NCBI GenBank assembly: GCA_944320885.1
Contig: CALUJE010000023.1
Span: 1 to 47,042 of the forward strand
Direction: 5' to 3'
DNA: 47,042 bases
Source of the DNA: an uncultured Phocaeicola sp.
GTDB lineage: Bacteria; Bacteroidota; Bacteroidia; Bacteroidales; Bacteroidaceae
A program made the position numbers and the translations under genes. This document shows positions 43,754-47,042 of this stretch, in pieces. Below the pieces are notes generated by a model. The model saw nothing but the letters and a program-made list of their open reading frames with translations. It was not told the DNA's origin and did not search any database. How positions within the stretch are numbered: the first letter of the stretch is position 1; the number at the start of each line of letters is the position of its first letter.

Positions 43754-44960
43754 TCAAATATAAAATCCATAATCATCACACCATAGATAACCAGGTTTAT
43801 CTGGCCACTCTAATCTATTCACAAATACTTTTTGAATATTTTTAAAATCTAAAACTTTAGGAATCAATGTATACAATTCTTCTTCCGAAAACAAAGGACC
43901 TCCTGTAAGCTGTGCAAGATCTAAAGATGGGGCAACACAATTATATTCCAATATCACGGGTATACCAGCTTCATCAACAGTAATATCCCAACCTATTAAA
44001 TCAAAATAAGGAAGTTGTTCATGCAATTTCAGCGCAGCCTTAATAATATCCATATAAAATGGTATTTCTTTGGTTGTTGAATTAGGCAAAGTTTCTGTCT
44101 GTAATGAACAAAAACGGTATTTCTTATTTTGTACCAATCCATCTGGTGTTACCAAACAAAATCCTCCACCAGCACTAGCATTATCAACTACAGTTCCTTC
44201 TCCACCAAACCGTTGTATAGTACGAAGACATTCATATTCACCTTTACTATTATAATAGGTCATTGTTCGAAGTGTATTTACAGAAGATTTGTTGAAAGAA
44301 GCCATTTTAGGATGTTGACGAACACACTCCTGTATCAAAAAATTTAAGCCATACTGAACAGATAATATATTTAGCGTTTCTTTAGAAATATCGTGTTTTC
44401 CTATCTTGCGAACTCCATTTCCCCAAGTATCAAAAGTAGGTTTTACTATAATATCGCCTTTATAAGCCAACAAGACATTAGCGGCTTCTTCTTTTGAACA
44501 TCTTATTTTTCCTCCTATATAGAATTTTCCATTAATACAATTAATTATTATATCAGGGAAACGAACTTTTACACTTTTATCCAACCACTCTAAAGACAAA
44601 TGTTTATGAAACATATTTTTGTCTTCGTATGCTCTGCGAAAAGGCCAACGATTCAAATAAGGATTTATCAAATAATAATACATCCCCAAAGGTATGTAAT
44701 GTTCTGCTTTTATTCCATTAACAGCAGAAAAATACTCTTGTTCTATTCTTGGAACTTTTATCCCCCCCCCGTGAAATTTTTGACCAAAATTCACTATAAT
44801 CATGACGATAATGCTCAATATCAAAATCAGACGATATTGTATGCGCATAATGCCATTCAGACATTGCTGTCAACTCATGATGAAATATATCTTTCCTATT
44901 TAAATAGGCTTCATAAATACGTTTTAATAAACGTAACGGAAGAATCTTATCTTTTTTCAT
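43754..44960 (-). pseudogene. Sugar-transfer-associated ATP-grasp protein, frameshifted at a 9-G tract
   Basis: From ATG 44960 the frame gives 80 residues (YEAYLNRKDIFHHELTAMS, FWSKISRGGDK...) and ends soon after nine G (44762-44770). A second frame carries the rest from the tract to 43754: EHYIPLGMYYYLINPYLNRW, DIIVKPTFDTWGNGV, NFLIQECVRQHP, SVNTLRTMTYYN, and DLIGWDITVDEAGIPVILEYN, an ATP-grasp domain like that of 41112-42191. With one G fewer both parts join into one protein of about 401 residues. The gene is therefore off or broken in this sequence. Phase variation is the attractive explanation; a homopolymer read error is the plain one. Confidence 0.85.
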
Positions 44961-45005
44961 TTTTATATCAGTAAGCGTACACTTCTCCCCAAAGTCATTA
45001 TAAAC

Positions 45006-45023
45006 AAATGGTTTTCACCATTT
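45006..45023. promoter_or_regulatory. Small hairpin upstream of the frameshifted ATP-grasp gene
   Basis: AAATGGT (45006-45012) pairs perfectly with ACCATTT (45017-45023), loop TTTC. It lies between two minus-strand genes and has no strong T run, so it may be an attenuator or an RNA processing site rather than a terminator. Confidence 0.35.
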
Positions 45024-45065
45024 TAAACGACCTGTAAAAAGTTACATGATTCATAATTTAACATT

Positions 45066-45404
45066 TTAAAGCCCTAAATCTGGGGGTGGAACTACATTTT
45101 GGTGTTCAAATCCTAAATTGTAACCTAAATCATCCAGTTCATGACCGGCATCTGCCATGCATTCTTGCAAGTGTTTACAGTAACCCCCATACTGACGTTC
45201 CATGTAAACCTCACGTATCTCATCTGAGTTTTCATCTCCTGATTCCACTAGACTTAATAAATCAACTCTCCCTTTATGCTTGTTAAGCTCTTGATAATAA
45301 CGCAACCTCTCTGTTGCAAAACTATAGAGTTCACCCAAACATTTGATGCGACTGCTGATTTCCATCATGGAATCCCAATGATATTTTAATTCTTCGGTTT
45401 TCAT
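45066..45404 (-). CDS. Hypothetical small helical protein
   Basis: A 112-residue acidic protein with no family I recognise. The first 70 residues look like a long helical hairpin (KYHWDSMMEISSRIKCLGELYSFATERLRYYQEL), and the end is KHLQECMADAGHELDDLGYN with a proline-rich tail (VVPPPDLGL). It sits between the IS66 remnant and the frameshifted ATP-grasp gene. It could be part of the capsule transcript or a passenger gene left by the insertion. Confidence 0.45.
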   Translation of the reverse strand: MKTEELKYHWDSMMEISSRIKCLGELYSFATERLRYYQELNKHKGRVDLLSLVESGDENSDEIREVYMERQYGGYCKHLQECMADAGHELDDLGYNLGFEHQNVVPPPDLGL

Positions 45405-45534
45405 CGTCTTACAATTTGCAATAATAAGGCAGTAACATTCGTTTGTCTGTTAGCGTCCAATTTTGACGTACCCCCTAAGGAAAGTCGCTTTTCAGCGGTT
45501 TCATATTAAATATTTCAAAATTTGAACGTGATTT

Positions 45535-45690
45535 TTAATGTTTGTTTGTACTGAGTCCGATCGTCATGGGAAGCAGGTTCTCATAATCCCTGCGACCGTT
45601 CACAATCTCACGGAAGAATTTCTTTAAATATTCCAATGCGGACAGACCGTTCATACGGCAAGTTGACAACAGCGTATGATAGGCTGCAGA
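45535..45690 (-). pseudogene. IS66 transposase (TnpC) C-terminal remnant
   Basis: About 50 codons on the minus strand read AAYHTLLSTCRMNGLSALEY and FREIVNGRRDYENLLPMTIG, ending TAA at 45535. This fits the IS66_C end domain, whose members typically have an A-x-Y-x-L-x4-K-x-N-G pattern followed by LLP. Everything upstream is lost. Confidence 0.7.
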
Positions 45691-45769
45691 GCATTTCCTC
45701 GTACCACTTTAAAGTCTTTCTAAAGACATTGCCTCCGCCTTATAGCAGATAAAAAGCCTGTTGACTCTT

Positions 45770-45819
45770 AGCGATTATTCTCACGCTCAGCATAGCAAAC
45801 AAGCGTGAGAATAATCGCT
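45770..45819. repeat. Perfect 18-base inverted repeat inside the IS66 remnant
   Basis: AGCGATTATTCTCACGCT (45770-45787) and its exact complement (45802-45819) flank a 14-base loop. There is no T run on either side, so it does not look like a simple terminator. Confidence 0.7.
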
Positions 45820-45938
45820 TAATCAAATAATTCGAAATCAATGCTGCTATACATTTAACAGTTCCTATTTATAGCGACGAAGGTCAGCGTTTTTATCTTT
45901 TGCCAATACGTCAAAATTGGACGCTTACTAAAAGATTT

Positions 45939-47024
45939 TTATCTTTGCAATTTCATTTGTTCCTTCAACTTATCCAAATAAGGACGCCCTAACAGTTTCC
46001 ATACCCCCGTACCACAAACAGCAAGAAACAGAATACCGAGTACAATAACCTTACGGCTAGTACCTGAAGGCTGTAAAGGAACGGTTGCCGGCTCTACCAC
46101 CGCAAAGACGGGTTTCTCCTCCTGTATCTTAGCACGAGCCACCTGCAGCTGCTGGGCTACCTGACTGTATACCTGATAGGCCAGGTTCATATCGTTCTGC
46201 AAACGCTCCTGCTCCGTACGGACGCTCTGAAGTACCAGACTCTTGTTGGCATCCACGTAACGGGCATAACGCTGCTGGGCATCGTAATATTCCTGCTGAC
46301 GTTCCCTGTAAAGCTGCTCCAGATAGACGCAGTCTTCTCTCGCCTTCTTGATGCGGTAGTCGATGATATACTGCTGAAGTTTCCTCACCACACTGTCGGC
46401 TACCATGGCCGTTACCTTCGGGTCCTGCAGCGTCACCGAAAGGGTGGTGATGCCCGTCTTCTTATCAATATCAGCCAAGATAGTCTTGCGTAAAGACTCT
46501 ACCTTCTTGCTTTCTTCCTTTGTCAACTGGAAGGGATTAAGCGTGGCCACTGTATCCGCTTCTTCGACAAACAGGCTCTTGACGGCTCCAACCGCCATGC
46601 CGGGAAGACCCAGAACAGCACTCCACCACGGAGCACGCTGTTCGTCCAGGTAGGCTACCAGTGTGGTATCCGTCTCTCCGTCGAGGGTCTGGACACGGGC
46701 ATCAAACAGCTCCAACAGGAAAGGTGTGGAGGAGACAATCTGCCCCGAAAGGGCGGCATTCAGCGCATCGGGAGTACTGTTCATGGCACCGGCTCCCAGA
46801 AAGGACGAGGCCAGACCGGCAAGACCACTACTCTTGGTGTCACTGCCCATTTCGGGAGAGAGGGTGACACTTACCGTATACTGTTTGGGGATGCTCAGGG
46901 CTATAATGATGCCGGCTATCAGACCGATACCGGCTGCCTTGTAAAGGCTTTTGCGGATGGCGATGACGCGACGCAGGATGTCCATCCAGTCTATCTCCAG
47001 TTCGTCGTTCTCCTCCTCACGCAT
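45939..47024 (-). CDS. Wzz-type chain-length determinant / polysaccharide co-polymerase (start may lie further right)
   Basis: At least 361 residues with the layout of Wzz proteins: an N-terminal cytosolic start (ELEIDWMDILRRVIAIRKSLYKAAGIGLIAGIIIALSIP, first membrane helix about residues 31-48), YTVSVTLSPEMG, a large periplasmic part with coiled-coil helices (about 215-305, EDCVYLEQLYRERQQEYYDAQQRYARYVD), and a second membrane helix (KVIVLGILFLAVCGTGVW, about 327-344) behind the proline-rich PATVPLQPSGTSRK. It sets polysaccharide chain length at the inner membrane. No stop lies between ATG 47024 and the window edge in this frame, so the true start may be outside. No kinase domain is fused. 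Confidence 0.85.
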   Translation of the reverse strand: MREEENDELEIDWMDILRRVIAIRKSLYKAAGIGLIAGIIIALSIPKQYTVSVTLSPEMGSDTKSSGLAGLASSFLGAGAMNSTPDALNAALSGQIVSSTPFLLELFDARVQTLDGETDTTLVAYLDEQRAPWWSAVLGLPGMAVGAVKSLFVEEADTVATLNPFQLTKEESKKVESLRKTILADIDKKTGITTLSVTLQDPKVTAMVADSVVRKLQQYIIDYRIKKAREDCVYLEQLYRERQQEYYDAQQRYARYVDANKSLVLQSVRTEQERLQNDMNLAYQVYSQVAQQLQVARAKIQEEKPVFAVVEPATVPLQPSGTSRKVIVLGILFLAVCGTGVWKLLGRPYLDKLKEQMKLQR

Positions 47025-47042
47025 GGGGGAGGTGTTACAGTG

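Larger units (their letters stand above)
45449..45928. mobile_element. Internally deleted IS66-family element
   Basis: The two ends carry perfect 19-base inverted copies, AGCGTCCAATTTTGACGTA at 45452-45470 and its complement at 45907-45925, with IS66-like tips (GTTAGCG and GTAAGCG). Between them only the end of a transposase frame is left, about 480 bases instead of about 2.5 kb. The flanking 8 bases (GTTTGTCT and TAAAAGAT) are not duplicated, so the insertion is old or rearranged. It separates the Wzz-like gene from the rest of the operon. Confidence 0.75.

Overview
The window looks like chromosomal DNA of a gut Bacteroidales species of the Bacteroides/Phocaeicola type. The evidence is a SusC-type TonB receptor, a Mfa/FimA-type (type V) fimbrial operon of lipoproteins, the VapE / DUF4248 / HU-like / small hydrophobic peptide / amidase cassette that often sits beside capsule loci in this group, and promoter boxes of the Bacteroidetes type (TTTG, about 19 bases, TAnnTTTG). 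The species call is inference from gene content only.

Layout. (1) 1-1087, minus: the 5' part of a susC-like gene whose reading frame ends abruptly near base 70, probably at the edge of an insertion sequence. (2) 2006-15232, plus: one long fimbrial operon with a DUF3575 protein, an OmpA-like/DUF3868 protein, a Mfa1-type fimbrillin, a Mfa2/FimB-type anchor and six further fimbrillin-like lipoproteins, closed by a strong terminator at 15280. The later ones share a C-terminal module that grows into a beta-helix of different lengths. (3) 15670-19603: a GC-richer phage-satellite-like cassette (VapE-type protein, DUF4248, HU-like, 35-residue peptide, amidase), followed by dispersed hairpin repeats. 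(4) 20128-47042, all minus apart from one small gene: a capsular/exopolysaccharide locus. In transcription order it holds a Wzz-like chain-length protein, a dead IS66 remnant, a small unknown gene, a sugar-transfer ATP-grasp protein (frameshifted), a Wzx-like flippase, a second ATP-grasp protein, an SDR oxidoreductase, a MenD-like ThDP enzyme, a pyruvyl transferase, GT2, an EpsG-like polymerase, GT2, a hexapeptide acetyltransferase (frameshifted), GT4, a WecG/TagA glycosyltransferase, UDP-glucose dehydrogenase, then inserted defence-type genes, an acyltransferase, rmlA-C-D-B and a MNT/HEPN pair.

How it works together. rmlABCD and Ugd supply dTDP-rhamnose and UDP-glucuronate. The GTs build the repeat unit. 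The acyltransferase, acetyltransferase, pyruvyl transferase, ATP-grasp and MenD/SDR genes are candidates for decorating it. Wzx, EpsG-like Wzy and Wzz would flip, polymerise and set chain length. No initiating phosphoglycosyltransferase and no UpxY/UpxZ regulator is visible; they may lie beyond the right edge.

Most interesting points. (a) Two capsule genes are broken exactly at poly-G tracts (7 G and 9 G); removing one G restores each full protein, and other capsule genes carry 6-7 G tracts in frame. This suggests slipped-strand phase variation of capsule decoration, unless it is sequencing error. (b) A PARIS-like AAA ATPase + DUF4435 pair sits inside the capsule locus with its own promoter, close to an Rpn-family nuclease with nine 12-bp repeats and to a HEPN/MNT pair translationally linked to rmlB. 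(c) A MenD-like enzyme, an SDR and ATP-grasp ligases form a possible unrecognised decoration pathway.
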